DNA of 64,000 nt from Pasteurella sp030783905 (GTDB taxonomy: Bacteria > Pseudomonadota > Gammaproteobacteria > Enterobacterales > Pasteurellaceae), in assembly GCA_051122655.1 (NCBI GenBank), contig CP182107.1, positions 496,001 to 560,000 of the forward strand, written 5' to 3'. The position numbers were made by a program, and so were the translations under genes. Below the pieces are notes generated by a model. The model saw only the letters and a list, made by a program, of their open reading frames with translations, did not search any database and was not told the origin of the DNA. Below are positions 13,289 to 22,810 of this stretch, piece after piece. The number at the start of each line of letters is the position of its first letter. The stretch's first letter is position 1.

Positions 13289-14227
13289 ATGTTAGCATTA
13301 GAAATTACACAACTACGTAAAATATATAAAAATGGTGTAAACGCCTTGGATGGTATTGATCTAACAGTGCAAGAAGGGGACTTTTATGCGTTGCTTGGTC
13401 ATAATGGGGCAGGCAAATCAACCTTGATTGGTATCATCAGTTCGCTTGTAAATAAAACGAGTGGGGCAGTTAAAGTCTTTGGTTATGACTTAGATCGTGA
13501 TTTAAGTGCATTAAAACAATGTATTGGGTTAGTACCACAAGAATTTAATTTTCATCAATTTGAGCGAGTCATTGATATTTTAGTTAATCAAGCCGGCTAT
13601 TATGGTATTCCACGTCATGAGGCATTAAAACGGGCAGAGCGTTGGTTGAAAAAATTGGATTTATGGGAGAAAAGGACCCAGCAAGCAATCCGTTTATCGG
13701 GTGGCATGAAACGTCGACTAATGATTGCACGTGCATTGATGCATCATCCCCGGTTATTAATTCTAGATGAACCCACCGCTGGTGTGGATATTGAGTTACG
13801 CCGAACCATGTGGACATTCTTACGTGAACTCAACCAGCAAGGCACGACAATTATTCTCACCACACATTATTTAGAAGAAGCGGAAATGTTATGCCGTCAT
13901 ATCGGCATTATTCAACAAGGTAAATTGATTATTGATATGCCAATGAAGGCCTTATTAGCTAAGTTAGAAACAGAAACATTTGTCCTCGATTTGGCGCTCA
14001 ACGCGGCGCAGCCGATTATTGAAGGTTATCAGGTTTTGCAGGTGACGGAGAATAGTGTAGAAGTGGAGGTTCGTCGTGAACAAGGCCTAAATTCGCTGTT
14101 TGCTCAATTATCAGCACAAGGCATTCAAGTGTTAAGTATGCGTAATAAAGCCAATCGTTTAGAAGAACTCTTCGTGTCTATGTCGCTAAACAAAGGAAAA
14201 CAATCTGAACAGGAAGGTGGCAAATGA
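13289..14227 (+). CDS. yadG: ABC-2 type transporter ATPase, YadG-like
   Basis: 312 residues. Walker A GHNGAGKST near residues 37-45, Q-loop VPQEF, signature RLSGGMKRRLMIARALM, Walker B LLILDEPTAGVD and the H-loop TTHYLEEAE are all intact. The C-terminal part is the regulatory domain seen in long YadG/CcmA-type ATPases. It overlaps the permease gene by 4 bases (ATGA), so translation is coupled. The substrate of the YadGH pair is not known. Confidence 0.88.
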   Translation: MLALEITQLRKIYKNGVNALDGIDLTVQEGDFYALLGHNGAGKSTLIGIISSLVNKTSGAVKVFGYDLDRDLSALKQCIGLVPQEFNFHQFERVIDILVNQAGYYGIPRHEALKRAERWLKKLDLWEKRTQQAIRLSGGMKRRLMIARALMHHPRLLILDEPTAGVDIELRRTMWTFLRELNQQGTTIILTTHYLEEAEMLCRHIGIIQQGKLIIDMPMKALLAKLETETFVLDLALNAAQPIIEGYQVLQVTENSVEVEVRREQGLNSLFAQLSAQGIQVLSMRNKANRLEELFVSMSLNKGKQSEQEGGK

Positions 14228-14991
14228 AATTAGCATGGGTTGCATTTCAAACGATCGTGATGAAAGAAATCCGCCGTTTTACGCGGATCTGGGTACAAAC
14301 CTTAGTGCCACCCGTGATTACGATGACGTTGTATTTTGTGATTTTTGGTCATTTAATTGGCAGTCGGATTGGTGAGATGGGCGGTGTCAGCTATATGCAA
14401 TTTATCGTGCCCGGTTTAATTATGATGTCTTCACTCACCAATGCTTTCGCCAATGTGGCGTCCTCCTTTTACAGCACAAAATTTGCAAAAAATGTGGAAG
14501 AATTATTAATCTCGCCAACCTCACCGCATATCATTATTCTAGGTTATGTGGCAGGCGGTGTAGCTCGTGGCTTATGTGTGGGTATATTGGTTACGATTGT
14601 GGCTTTGTCTTTTGTGAGTTTTGACGTCCATTCTTGGTTGGTGATTGTCCTCACACTCTGTATGACGACCGCAACGTTTGCGTTAGGGGGCTTGATTAAT
14701 TCGGTATTTGCTCGCTCATTTGATGATATCAGTATTATTCCCACTTTTGTCTTAACGCCACTAACCTATTTAGGGGGCGTTTTTTATTCACTTACGCTTT
14801 TGCCCCCTTTCTGGCAATGGGTGTCAAAATTAAACCCAATTGTGTATATGATCAATGGTTTTCGTTATGGCTTTTTAGGCATCTCTGATGTTGCAGTAGG
14901 CTATACATTTGGCGTGTTAATCGCCTTTATTGTCTGTTTATATACGCTAGCCTATTATTTAATTAGTCGAGGAATTGGTTTGAAAAGTTAA
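14224..14991 (+). CDS. yadH: ABC-2 type transporter permease, YadH-like
   Basis: 255 residues with about six membrane segments and the ABC-2 permease pattern: N-terminal FQTIVMKEIRRFTRIWVQTL, the VPGLIMMSS segment and the FLTPLTYLGGVFYSL type motif (here VLTPLTYLGGVFYSL), then NPIVYMINGFRYG. It partners the ATPase immediately upstream through a 4-base overlap. Confidence 0.88.
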   Translation: MKLAWVAFQTIVMKEIRRFTRIWVQTLVPPVITMTLYFVIFGHLIGSRIGEMGGVSYMQFIVPGLIMMSSLTNAFANVASSFYSTKFAKNVEELLISPTSPHIIILGYVAGGVARGLCVGILVTIVALSFVSFDVHSWLVIVLTLCMTTATFALGGLINSVFARSFDDISIIPTFVLTPLTYLGGVFYSLTLLPPFWQWVSKLNPIVYMINGFRYGFLGISDVAVGYTFGVLIAFIVCLYTLAYYLISRGIGLKS

Positions 14992-15149
14992 TCTCACTTT
15001 TTCTTTTGCGCCATGTGCAAGAAAGCTTAGATTTGACTGGCTATAAAATAAATTGTTGCCAAAACGTAAAATCTTTGCTATTTGTAAGTCCGCTAAAATA
15101 GAAGTGAGTTTCTTGGCAAACCAACAAAACAAATAAGGAAAATGACGCT

Positions 15150-16109
15150 ATGAAAAAGTCTCTTAAGCTTTCGATGACTGCAGCATTAATGCTTTGCTCA
15201 AGCGCAGTATTTGCTGCGGATAAAATTGTGACGATTGGTACAGGTGGTCAAACTGGGGTGTACTATGTTGTCGGTCAATCTGTCTGTCAATTAGTGAATC
15301 GCGACTCTGCGAAAACGGGCGTAAAATGTAATGCGCCATCGACAGGCGGTTCTGTTGCGAATCTTAACTCAATTGCAAGTCATCAGATGGAACTCGGTAT
15401 TGCACAATCAGACTGGCAATATCATGCGTATAATGGTTCTAGCTCGTTTGAAGGCAAAAAAAATGAGAAATTAAGAGCGGTCTTTTCTATTCACCCAGAA
15501 CCTTTCACATTAATGGCGCGTACTGATGCGAATATTAAAGGTTTTGATGACTTAAAAGGCAAACGTGTGAATGTCGGTGATCCTGGTTCTGGTACACGTG
15601 CAACCATGAATGTGATTCTTGGCGCGAAAGGTTGGGATGCCTCCGCTTTCAAAGTGGCATCGGAATTAAAACCGGCTGAAATGGCGTCAGTGATGTGTGA
15701 TAACAACTTAGATGCAATTACTTATAACGTCGGTCACCCAAATGGTGCATTAAAAGAAGCGGCGGCATCTTGTGATACACATTTAGTGCCAATTACAGGA
15801 CCTGAAATTGACAAGCTTGTTGCAGAACATCCATATTATGCGAAAGCAACAATTCCAGGTGGTTTATATAAAGGGAGCGATAACCCAACCGATACATTTG
15901 GTGTCTATGCGACTTTAGTGACCTCTTCTGATGTGGATGCTGACAGCGTGTATGCAATTGTTAAAGCGGTTTTTGATAACTTCGATCGTTTTAAACGTTT
16001 ACACCCAGCATTTGCTAACTTAAAAGAAGAAGACATGATTAAAAATGCGCTTTCTGCACCATTACACGAGGGGGCAGTGCGTTACTATAAAGAAAGAGGT
16101 TGGTTGTAA
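15150..16109 (+). CDS. TAXI-type TRAP transporter solute-binding protein
   Basis: 319 residues with a Sec signal peptide (about 1-22, cleavage after VFAA or VFA). The mature start DKIVTIGTGGQTGVYY is the typical TAXI motif, and MELGIAQSDWQYHAY and VNVGDPGSGTRATMN follow. TAXI receptors deliver solute in the periplasm to a fused DctQM permease, encoded directly downstream. TAXI proteins often bind glutamate or other dicarboxylates, but the substrate here cannot be read from the sequence. AAGGAAAATGACGCT precedes the ATG. Confidence 0.92.
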   Translation: MKKSLKLSMTAALMLCSSAVFAADKIVTIGTGGQTGVYYVVGQSVCQLVNRDSAKTGVKCNAPSTGGSVANLNSIASHQMELGIAQSDWQYHAYNGSSSFEGKKNEKLRAVFSIHPEPFTLMARTDANIKGFDDLKGKRVNVGDPGSGTRATMNVILGAKGWDASAFKVASELKPAEMASVMCDNNLDAITYNVGHPNGALKEAAASCDTHLVPITGPEIDKLVAEHPYYAKATIPGGLYKGSDNPTDTFGVYATLVTSSDVDADSVYAIVKAVFDNFDRFKRLHPAFANLKEEDMIKNALSAPLHEGAVRYYKERGWL

Positions 16110-16130
16110 TTTTTTTACCTTTCTATTTTT

Positions 16131-16156
16131 AAGGCAGGCAGGTTTCCTGCCTTTTT
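16131..16156 (+). terminator. Hairpin between receptor and permease genes
   Basis: AAGGCAGG (16131-16138) pairs with CCTGCCTT (16146-16153), followed by T. It lies between the receptor and permease genes. A leaky terminator here would give more receptor than permease, as is common in such transporters. Confidence 0.7.
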
Positions 16157-16192
16157 CCGTTTTTTTATTTTTAGATGACGAGGAGTTTTAGC

Positions 16193-18805
16193 GTGTCAAC
16201 AAAAAATATCGATTATGATGATTTACAAGATATTGTGGCATCAAGTGATACTGGTGGTCGTGATCCTGACGGTTTCCCCAAAAAATTAATTGCTGGTGTG
16301 GCGATCTTATGGTCTCTTTTTCAGCTGTATTACGCCTCTCCAGCGCCATTTTGGTTGCAAGAGTGTTTGCGTAGTATTGGGGTCAATATCAATGTCGTTT
16401 TCGATGATACCAAAGCCCGTTCTGTTCATCTTGCCTTTGCGTTATTTTTGGCTTACTTATCTTATCCAGCCTTTAAATTTTCACCGAAGCATCGTATCCC
16501 GTTAACGGATTGGATCTTTGCAACCGCAGGGGCATTTTTAGGCTCATATTATCTGTTCTTTTATGATGGCTTAGTGACCCGTTTTGGCGCACCGAACTTG
16601 CAAGATATTATTGCGGGCTGTATTGGGATTGTGTTGTTACTTGAAGCCACACGCCGTAGTCTTGGTTTACCCTTGGTGATTATTGCCTGTATTTTTTTAA
16701 TTTATAACTATTTTGGACAATATTTACCAACAGATTGGATCATTAGCCATCGTACGGGGTCTCTTTCTCATATCATTAATCAACAATGGATCACCACAGA
16801 GGGCGTCTTTGGTGTGGCATTAGGGGTGTCGACCAAATATGTGTTCCTGTTTGTACTTTTCGGTGCTTTGCTTGATAAAGCTGGGGCGGGGAATTATTTC
16901 ATTAAAAGTGCGTTTGCTTATTTAGGTCATTTACGTGGTGGCCCTGCCAAAGCGGCAGTTGTTGCATCAGGGTTAACTGGGTTAATTTCAGGTTCATCGA
17001 TTGCGAATGTGGTGACAACTGGCACATTTACCATTCCAATGATGAAACGAGTCGGTTTTTCGGCAGAGAAGGCGGGGGCAGTAGAAGTGGCCTCTTCGGT
17101 GAATGGGCAAATTATGCCACCGGTTATGGGCGCAGCGGCCTTTTTAATGATTGAATATGTCAATATGCCGTATAGTCAGCTGATCACGCATGCCTTTTTA
17201 CCTGCGCTGATTTCATATATTGCGCTTGTTTATATTGTGCACCTTGAAGCCTGTAAAATGAATTTGCAAGGCTTACCGCGTACAGATCAAGCCAAACCCT
17301 TTATCAGTACGTTAATTCGCGCGTTAGGCACCTTTATTTTCCTGTGTGTGCTGTATTTTGCGGTTGAGTTTGGACTAGGCTGGTTAAAAGTCGTGACGCC
17401 ACATTATGCGTTCAGTATTGTGATCGTGTTACTTTCTGTTATTTATCTTTTATTATTACGTCGTGTCGCCACTTTCCCAGATTTAGAAATTGATGATCCG
17501 CATTCCCCTGTAGTCAAATTACCTTCGGTTAAACCGACCATTAATGCAGGCTTACATTTCTTATTGCCAGTGATTATTTTGATCTGGTGTTTAATGGTGG
17601 AACGTTTATCACCGGGCCTATCAGCATTTTGGGGCGCTTTATTCCTCATTGTGATTTTATTAACACAACGCCCTTTATTAGCCTACTTTAGACATCAAAC
17701 GCGCTTGCGCGATGAGTTTAAGCTTGGTTGGAAAGATTTGGTTGATGGACTTGAAGCGGGTGCCAGAAATATGATCGGGATCGGGATTGCCACCGCAACA
17801 GCAGGAATTATCGTTGGGGTCGTGTCATTAACCGGTTTTGGGGTTCAGCTCGCCACCATTATTGAAACCCTTTCAATGGGTAACATTTTCTTAATGTTAT
17901 TATTGGTCGCTGGCTTTAGTTTAATCCTAGGTATGGGCTTGCCGACGACAGCAAACTATATCGTGGTTTCTTCATTAATGGCAGTGGTGATTATTGAAGT
18001 GGGTCGCCAAAATGGTTTCATCGTCCCGTTAATTGCCGTGCATTTGTTTGTGTTTTATTTTGGGATTATGGCCGATGTGACTCCTCCTGTTGGTTTAGCG
18101 TCATTTGCCGCGTCAGCAGTATCTGGGGGCGATCCTATTAAAACAGGATTAACCGCATTCTCTTATAGTTTACGTACCGCCATTTTGCCGTTCTTGTTTA
18201 TTTTTAATACTGATTTACTGTTAATTGATGTGGGCTTTGCGAAAGGGGTGTTAGTTTTTATCACGGCGACGATTGGTATTCTTGCCTTTACAGCGGGAGC
18301 CGTAGGCTATTTCTTCCGTCGTAATAAGTTATGGGAAAGTCTCGCCTTATTTGTGTTAGCGTTTGCCTTATTCCGTCCAGGTTTCTTTATGGAACATATT
18401 TCGCCAACAGCGCGATATTTTGAACCCGCGCAACTAACACAAGAAGTACAACATGCCGCGGTAGGCGATAATTTAACGATCAAAGTATCGGGCTTAAATC
18501 CTTACGGTAAACAAATTGAATTTTATGCACAATTACCTATCGCGGAAGGGCAAACGGGAGAAGAACGTCTACAGAAAATGGGGTTAACCTTGTTTGAACA
18601 AGACAAACCAGAAGGTAAACAATTACTGATTGATGCAGTTGAAATTGATTCGATTGCAGCAAAAGCGGGATTGAATTGGGATCAAGTTGTGTTAGAAGGG
18701 TCTGTGCCTGTCAAGGATGCCCTTGCGAAAGAATGGTTATTTATTCCAACATTAATCTTATTGTTCATGTTAGCAATTTATCAACGCCGTCGTCAGCCAG
18801 CGTAA
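16193..18805 (+). CDS. TRAP transporter fused permease (DctQM, 4TM/12TM type)
   Basis: About 870 residues with many membrane segments. The N-terminal third carries the small-permease (DctQ-like) segments; the DctM-like part has the motifs GPAKAAVVASGLTGLISGSS, EVASSVNGQIMPPVMGAAAF and GMGLPTTANYIVVSS, with ADVTPPVGLASFAAS near the end of the second half. The C-terminal roughly 130 residues are soluble apart from a last membrane segment. The start is the GTG at 16193, 7 bases after AGGAG at 16181-16185; an ATG at 16175 lies before that ribosome site. It works with the TAXI receptor at 15150. Confidence 0.9.
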   Translation: MSTKNIDYDDLQDIVASSDTGGRDPDGFPKKLIAGVAILWSLFQLYYASPAPFWLQECLRSIGVNINVVFDDTKARSVHLAFALFLAYLSYPAFKFSPKHRIPLTDWIFATAGAFLGSYYLFFYDGLVTRFGAPNLQDIIAGCIGIVLLLEATRRSLGLPLVIIACIFLIYNYFGQYLPTDWIISHRTGSLSHIINQQWITTEGVFGVALGVSTKYVFLFVLFGALLDKAGAGNYFIKSAFAYLGHLRGGPAKAAVVASGLTGLISGSSIANVVTTGTFTIPMMKRVGFSAEKAGAVEVASSVNGQIMPPVMGAAAFLMIEYVNMPYSQLITHAFLPALISYIALVYIVHLEACKMNLQGLPRTDQAKPFISTLIRALGTFIFLCVLYFAVEFGLGWLKVVTPHYAFSIVIVLLSVIYLLLLRRVATFPDLEIDDPHSPVVKLPSVKPTINAGLHFLLPVIILIWCLMVERLSPGLSAFWGALFLIVILLTQRPLLAYFRHQTRLRDEFKLGWKDLVDGLEAGARNMIGIGIATATAGIIVGVVSLTGFGVQLATIIETLSMGNIFLMLLLVAGFSLILGMGLPTTANYIVVSSLMAVVIIEVGRQNGFIVPLIAVHLFVFYFGIMADVTPPVGLASFAASAVSGGDPIKTGLTAFSYSLRTAILPFLFIFNTDLLLIDVGFAKGVLVFITATIGILAFTAGAVGYFFRRNKLWESLALFVLAFALFRPGFFMEHISPTARYFEPAQLTQEVQHAAVGDNLTIKVSGLNPYGKQIEFYAQLPIAEGQTGEERLQKMGLTLFEQDKPEGKQLLIDAVEIDSIAAKAGLNWDQVVLEGSVPVKDALAKEWLFIPTLILLFMLAIYQRRRQPA

Positions 18806-18814
18806 GGAAAAACT

Positions 18815-19237
18815 ATGTTTAAGAAAATTTTGATTACTGCAGATTTAGGCCATTTAGAAGACGCAGAAAAGGCGGTCAAAACCGCATTAGAAATGACACA
18901 ACATAATCCTGATACCGTGTATCGTGTGATGAGTGTGGTGCCACCTTTTGGTAGCAGTTTTGTGTCCTCTTTTTTGCCGAAAAACTTTGATCAAGATGTA
19001 CTGAGTGAAGCGAATAAGGCTTTGCATAATTTCACGCAAAAACACTTTCCTGAAGGGGCAAAAGTCCAACATATTTTGGCTCATGGCCCAGTTTATGAGG
19101 AAATTATTCGTATTGCGAAAGAGAAAAATATTGATCTGATCATTATGATGGCGGTACGGGATAATAAAGAAGGACTAAGTTCCAATACGGTAAAAGTCGC
19201 ACGTTATAGCGATAAACCAGTGTTGATCTTACGCTAA
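18815..19237 (+). CDS. Universal stress protein, UspA family
   Basis: 140 residues. MFKKILITADLGH at the start and HILAHGPVYEEIIRIAKEKNIDLIIM followed by a terminal VARYSDKPVLILR are the Usp fold landmarks. The usual G-(2x)-G-(9x)-G(S/T) ATP-binding motif is not clear, so nucleotide binding is uncertain. The gene follows the TRAP permease after 9 bases, and a UspA gene next to TAXI-TRAP genes is a recurrent arrangement; a regulatory role for the transporter is inference. Confidence 0.85.
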   Translation: MFKKILITADLGHLEDAEKAVKTALEMTQHNPDTVYRVMSVVPPFGSSFVSSFLPKNFDQDVLSEANKALHNFTQKHFPEGAKVQHILAHGPVYEEIIRIAKEKNIDLIIMMAVRDNKEGLSSNTVKVARYSDKPVLILR

Positions 19238-19253
19238 TTTGCTCGCATAAAAG

Positions 19254-19287
19254 AAAATAGCTTGTTGGGAAACAAGCTATTTTTTTA
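19254..19287 (+). terminator. Terminator of the TRAP-usp operon
   Basis: AAATAGCTTGTT (19255-19266) pairs with AACAAGCTATTT (19271-19282) around GGGA, followed by T. An uptake signal AAGTGCGGT is at 19292-19300, directly followed by a long T run that reads into the convergent ppnN end. Confidence 0.9.
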
Positions 19288-19313
19288 TCAAAAGTGCGGT
19301 CTTTTTTTTTTTG

Positions 19314-20681
19314 CTATTTTACCAATTCATAGCAAGGCACATAATCATTACCATCTGGTAACTTCATACGATCTTGCACAATAAAATCTTGTAAAACACG
19401 ATCGATTTTTTCCAACAGTTCAACATCACCATGTAATTTAAATACACCGTATTCTTCAATGGCATCCTGTGTTTCAGGTTTGATATTACCTGCCACAATA
19501 CCCGAGAAAGCACGACGTAAGTTAGCGATTAAATCAAGTGTTGACTGATTACGATGAAGATTGAGATTTGCCATATTTTCATGGCTTGGGATAAACGGTA
19601 ATTGGAAATCCGTTGGAATTTTCAATGACCAATTAAACCCATAAGAATCACCCGTTTGATAGCGTTCCATTTTGACATCGTGCATGGTTTGGCTCATTTT
19701 TCTTGCTACCTGAACCGGATCATCAATAATGATTTCATATAATGCTTGTACCTCTTTGCCTAATGTTTCACCAATAAAACGATCGATGGTGGTGAAGTAA
19801 TCGGCACTCTCTTTTGGTCCAGTTAAAATGAGTGGTAAGGTATGATCCTTATTTTCTTCTGCGAGTTTGATCCCTAAGATGTAAAGTAACTCTTCAAACG
19901 TACCTGGTCCACCCGGGAAAATCACAATGCCGTGTCCCATGCGCACAAATGCCTCAAGGCGTTTTTCAATGTCTGGCATAATGATCAATTCATTGACAAT
20001 AGGATTCGGTGGTTCTGAGGCAATAATAGAGGGCTCAGTAATCCCGATAAAGCGGCTATTTTTATAGCGTTGGTTAGCATGCCCAATTGCGGCCCCTTTC
20101 ATTGGGGCTTCCATTACACCGGGCCCACAACCTGTAATAATATTCAGTTCACGGTGTCCAAGCTCGTTGCCTACTGCACGGCAATATTGATATTCCAATT
20201 GATTAATGGAATGGCCTCCCCAACAGACGATAAGATTGGGGTGCTCACCAATCGGTAAGGCTTTAGCATTACGCAAGATGGCAAAAACTAAATTGGTGAT
20301 GTGTTTGCTGTCTTGAATATTGTTCGGATTTAAACGTTGACTCATGACATTCACAAATAAAATATCACGTAGTACGGCAAATAAATGATATTGAATATTG
20401 CGAATGATGCGATCATCTACAAAGGCATCTTTGGGCGGATTATGTAATTCCAGTGATACCCCTCGTTCTCTTGCAACCAGATGAATATCAAAATCAGGGT
20501 ATTTATTGAGTAGTGCACGGCTATCATCCGTGACTGCACCCGAGTTTAATACTGCTAATGAACAGTTACGATACAAAGTATAAAGTTGGCTTTTCGCTTT
20601 TTTAGTGAGTAGCTCGACCTCTAAATGAGAAAGCAGATCCATGCTACCGCGTGGATTCACATAATAAATATTTTTCGGCAT
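19314..20681 (-). CDS. ppnN: Nucleotide 5'-monophosphate nucleosidase PpnN (YgdH)
   Basis: 455 residues, the usual PpnN length. The LOG-like catalytic core shows TGCGPGVMEAPMKGA and FPGGPGTFEELLYILG, and the N-terminal (MPKNIYYVNPRGSMDLLSH) and C-terminal domains typical of the long type are present. PpnN cleaves purine and pyrimidine nucleoside monophosphates to base and ribose 5-phosphate and is activated by (p)ppGpp in E. coli. It lies 8 bases after queF; ygdH and queF are also neighbours in E. coli. Confidence 0.93.
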   Translation of the reverse strand: MPKNIYYVNPRGSMDLLSHLEVELLTKKAKSQLYTLYRNCSLAVLNSGAVTDDSRALLNKYPDFDIHLVARERGVSLELHNPPKDAFVDDRIIRNIQYHLFAVLRDILFVNVMSQRLNPNNIQDSKHITNLVFAILRNAKALPIGEHPNLIVCWGGHSINQLEYQYCRAVGNELGHRELNIITGCGPGVMEAPMKGAAIGHANQRYKNSRFIGITEPSIIASEPPNPIVNELIIMPDIEKRLEAFVRMGHGIVIFPGGPGTFEELLYILGIKLAEENKDHTLPLILTGPKESADYFTTIDRFIGETLGKEVQALYEIIIDDPVQVARKMSQTMHDVKMERYQTGDSYGFNWSLKIPTDFQLPFIPSHENMANLNLHRNQSTLDLIANLRRAFSGIVAGNIKPETQDAIEEYGVFKLHGDVELLEKIDRVLQDFIVQDRMKLPDGNDYVPCYELVK

Positions 20682-20689
20682 AATTTCTC

Positions 20690-21529
20690 CTATTGACGAG
20701 CCAAGCGTTGGTTAGGTGGAACTGTTTCAAAATTTGAACGGAAAGGATTAATGTCCAATCCTCCTCGTCGAGTATAACGTGCATAAACCGTCAGTTTGTC
20801 AGGTTTAGCAAAGCGCATCAGATCACAAAAAATCCGCTCTACGCATTGTTCATGAAATTCATTGTGTTGGCGGAAAGAAACAATGTAACGCAATAATTTC
20901 TCACGATCAATTTGTTTCCCTTCATAACGAATTTGAAGGGTTCCCCAATCGGGTTGGTTGGTAATTAAACAGTTGGATTTCAGGAGATGACTGACAAGTG
21001 ATTCTGTCACGACCTGATTATTGGTACAGTTTGCCAAAAGTTCAGGATTAAAGTCATAGTCATGAATTTCAATTTCTTGTTGATCCAGACATTCGCCTGC
21101 TAATTCTACAATTGGTTCATGACAATACGTTGACAATGGACGTAATATAACTTTGACCGATCCTTTAGCACAATCACTGAGATCTTGAGCTAAGTGGTGT
21201 TGTACTTCTTCAAAGGTGGCAAATTTGCTTTGGTTGAAACTGTTTAAATACAACTTAAAGCTTTTTGACTCGATTAAGTTTTCACTTTGAAAATCAATGA
21301 CCACATCAGCAATTGCCACTTGAGGCAGACCGTTTAAGTTTAGCCAAGAAATTTCATAAGCGGTCCAAATATCGGCACCCAACGTGAAGGGCTGTGTGTG
21401 GGTAATGCCTAGCGTATCTCGATTTAAGTGACGCGGGACTGGCTGTAATAAAGTGCGGTCATAATTTGACGAATATTGTGTTTGTTGACCTAGTTTGAGT
21501 TTGTCTAAGCTATCGTGTTGATACTGCAT
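20690..21529 (-). CDS. queF: NADPH-dependent 7-cyano-7-deazaguanine reductase QueF
   Basis: 279 residues, the long tandem-fold QueF type. SNCLITNQPDWG contains the active-site cysteine (C187) that forms the thioimide with preQ0, and FHEQCVERIFCDL and YARYTRRGGLDINPFRS are conserved C-terminal segments; the E-S-K-S-F-K-L-Y-L motif typical of QueF is near the middle. The enzyme makes preQ1 for queuosine in tRNA. An uptake signal lies inside the coding region (21451-21459). No preQ1 riboswitch was recognised upstream. Confidence 0.95.
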   Translation of the reverse strand: MQYQHDSLDKLKLGQQTQYSSNYDRTLLQPVPRHLNRDTLGITHTQPFTLGADIWTAYEISWLNLNGLPQVAIADVVIDFQSENLIESKSFKLYLNSFNQSKFATFEEVQHHLAQDLSDCAKGSVKVILRPLSTYCHEPIVELAGECLDQQEIEIHDYDFNPELLANCTNNQVVTESLVSHLLKSNCLITNQPDWGTLQIRYEGKQIDREKLLRYIVSFRQHNEFHEQCVERIFCDLMRFAKPDKLTVYARYTRRGGLDINPFRSNFETVPPNQRLARQ

Positions 21530-21571
21530 CTTACCTTCCTTAATGCAAACAATTTAGTACTCATCAGCGGT

Positions 21572-22357
21572 TTATTGCCAATGCCATGATAAATTTGAAA
21601 CAAGGCGACAATCATCACATTTAAAATAGAACAAGTCAAAAAGTGGTTGGACTAATCGCCAGTTTTTCTGGCATTGCGGACAGCAACGTTGTTGTTCTTG
21701 CGCTAAACTGTTGCCGCCAATACGGTATAAATAATAGTAAGTGGGGATACCCGTATGCTGTTCGATTTCGTTGGCCAAATAACGACCATGTTTGGATAAT
21801 GTACTGTGGAGATCAGAAATTTCTGCCAAGGCTTGCTGTTCTAATATGCTGCCATTCATTTGTAACTGATCGCATGCCTGCCAATTTTCTTGCCACTTAA
21901 TCACATCCATACTTAAATGCGGTATGTCCTTTAAAACCCGATATAACGGGATTGGACACATATCTTCGCCACTGTATAGTGGTGAACAAGATTGTAAATG
22001 GGTGGTATATAATACCTGCCAACTCACCTTGTCGTGTTGACTGGTTTGATCCGAGTTGAGATCGTCTGCAATGATGTGGAAACTATCAAAAAACAGACCG
22101 CGCTTATTGGCTTTAAACAAGGCATTTTCGACTGCTTGATTATTGTATTCTGGCAATAAGCTTTGTTGTTCAGGACAAATCAGACGTATAGCTAAACCTT
22201 GTTGCGCTTCTAGATTCGCCATATACAACGGCACTTCACGCCCAATAATTTGCCCATTATAACGCCATTGATCAATGACTTGATTAAGTAAATAAACCGG
22301 GTCTTGCGTGACATCCTCTGTTGGGGTATAGCGAAAAAAGGCTTCGATAAGATACAT
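21572..22357 (-). CDS. Zn-ribbon-containing protein (DUF2072 type)
   Basis: 261 residues, starting MYLIEAFFRYTPTED. The C-terminus holds two CxxC pairs (CPQC and CDDC) spaced about 21 residues apart, a zinc ribbon. The rest is soluble and has no catalytic motif I can name. Genes of this family sit next to syd/queF and yqcC-truC in other gammaproteobacteria, as here. The function is unknown. Confidence 0.7.
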   Translation of the reverse strand: MYLIEAFFRYTPTEDVTQDPVYLLNQVIDQWRYNGQIIGREVPLYMANLEAQQGLAIRLICPEQQSLLPEYNNQAVENALFKANKRGLFFDSFHIIADDLNSDQTSQHDKVSWQVLYTTHLQSCSPLYSGEDMCPIPLYRVLKDIPHLSMDVIKWQENWQACDQLQMNGSILEQQALAEISDLHSTLSKHGRYLANEIEQHTGIPTYYYLYRIGGNSLAQEQQRCCPQCQKNWRLVQPLFDLFYFKCDDCRLVSNLSWHWQ

Positions 22358-22495
22358 AGCATCACCAGCGAATAAGAAAAAAGAGATTTATTTTAATCAA
22401 TTTTTGTCAAACTGACGTCTATTTTTTTCGTGTTATTGGCTAAAAAGGGCAAAATCCCCTAAAATAACCGCTTAGTTTGAAAGTAAGGAATCTTC

Positions 22496-22807
22496 ATGCA
22501 TCAACAAACAAAACGTCATTTACAACAACTACAATCCAATATGCAGTCGCTTGGACTGTGGCAGATTACGCCCCCACCAGAAAGTGCTTTTTTAAGTGAA
22601 CAGCCTTTTGCGTTAGACACCATGAGTCCAACAGAGTGGTTACAATGGATCTTTATTCCGCGTATGTATGCTTTAATTGAAAATGAAGCCGTATTGCCCA
22701 ATAAAATCTCCATTACCCCTTATCTTGAAGAAGCATTGAAGGAGCTGGATGGACTAGCAGATTTATTAAGTCCGATCAGCGAAATTGAAAAGCTACTGCA
22801 GAAATAA
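22496..22807 (+). CDS. yqcC: YqcC family protein (DUF446)
   Basis: 103 residues, helical and soluble, with PFALDTMSPTEWLQWIFIPRM, the family's most conserved stretch. It lies 3 bases before truC; yqcC and truC are paired in many gammaproteobacteria. The function is unknown. The start has AAGGAA about 9 bases upstream. Confidence 0.85.
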   Translation: MHQQTKRHLQQLQSNMQSLGLWQITPPPESAFLSEQPFALDTMSPTEWLQWIFIPRMYALIENEAVLPNKISITPYLEEALKELDGLADLLSPISEIEKLLQK

Positions 22808-22810
22808 ACC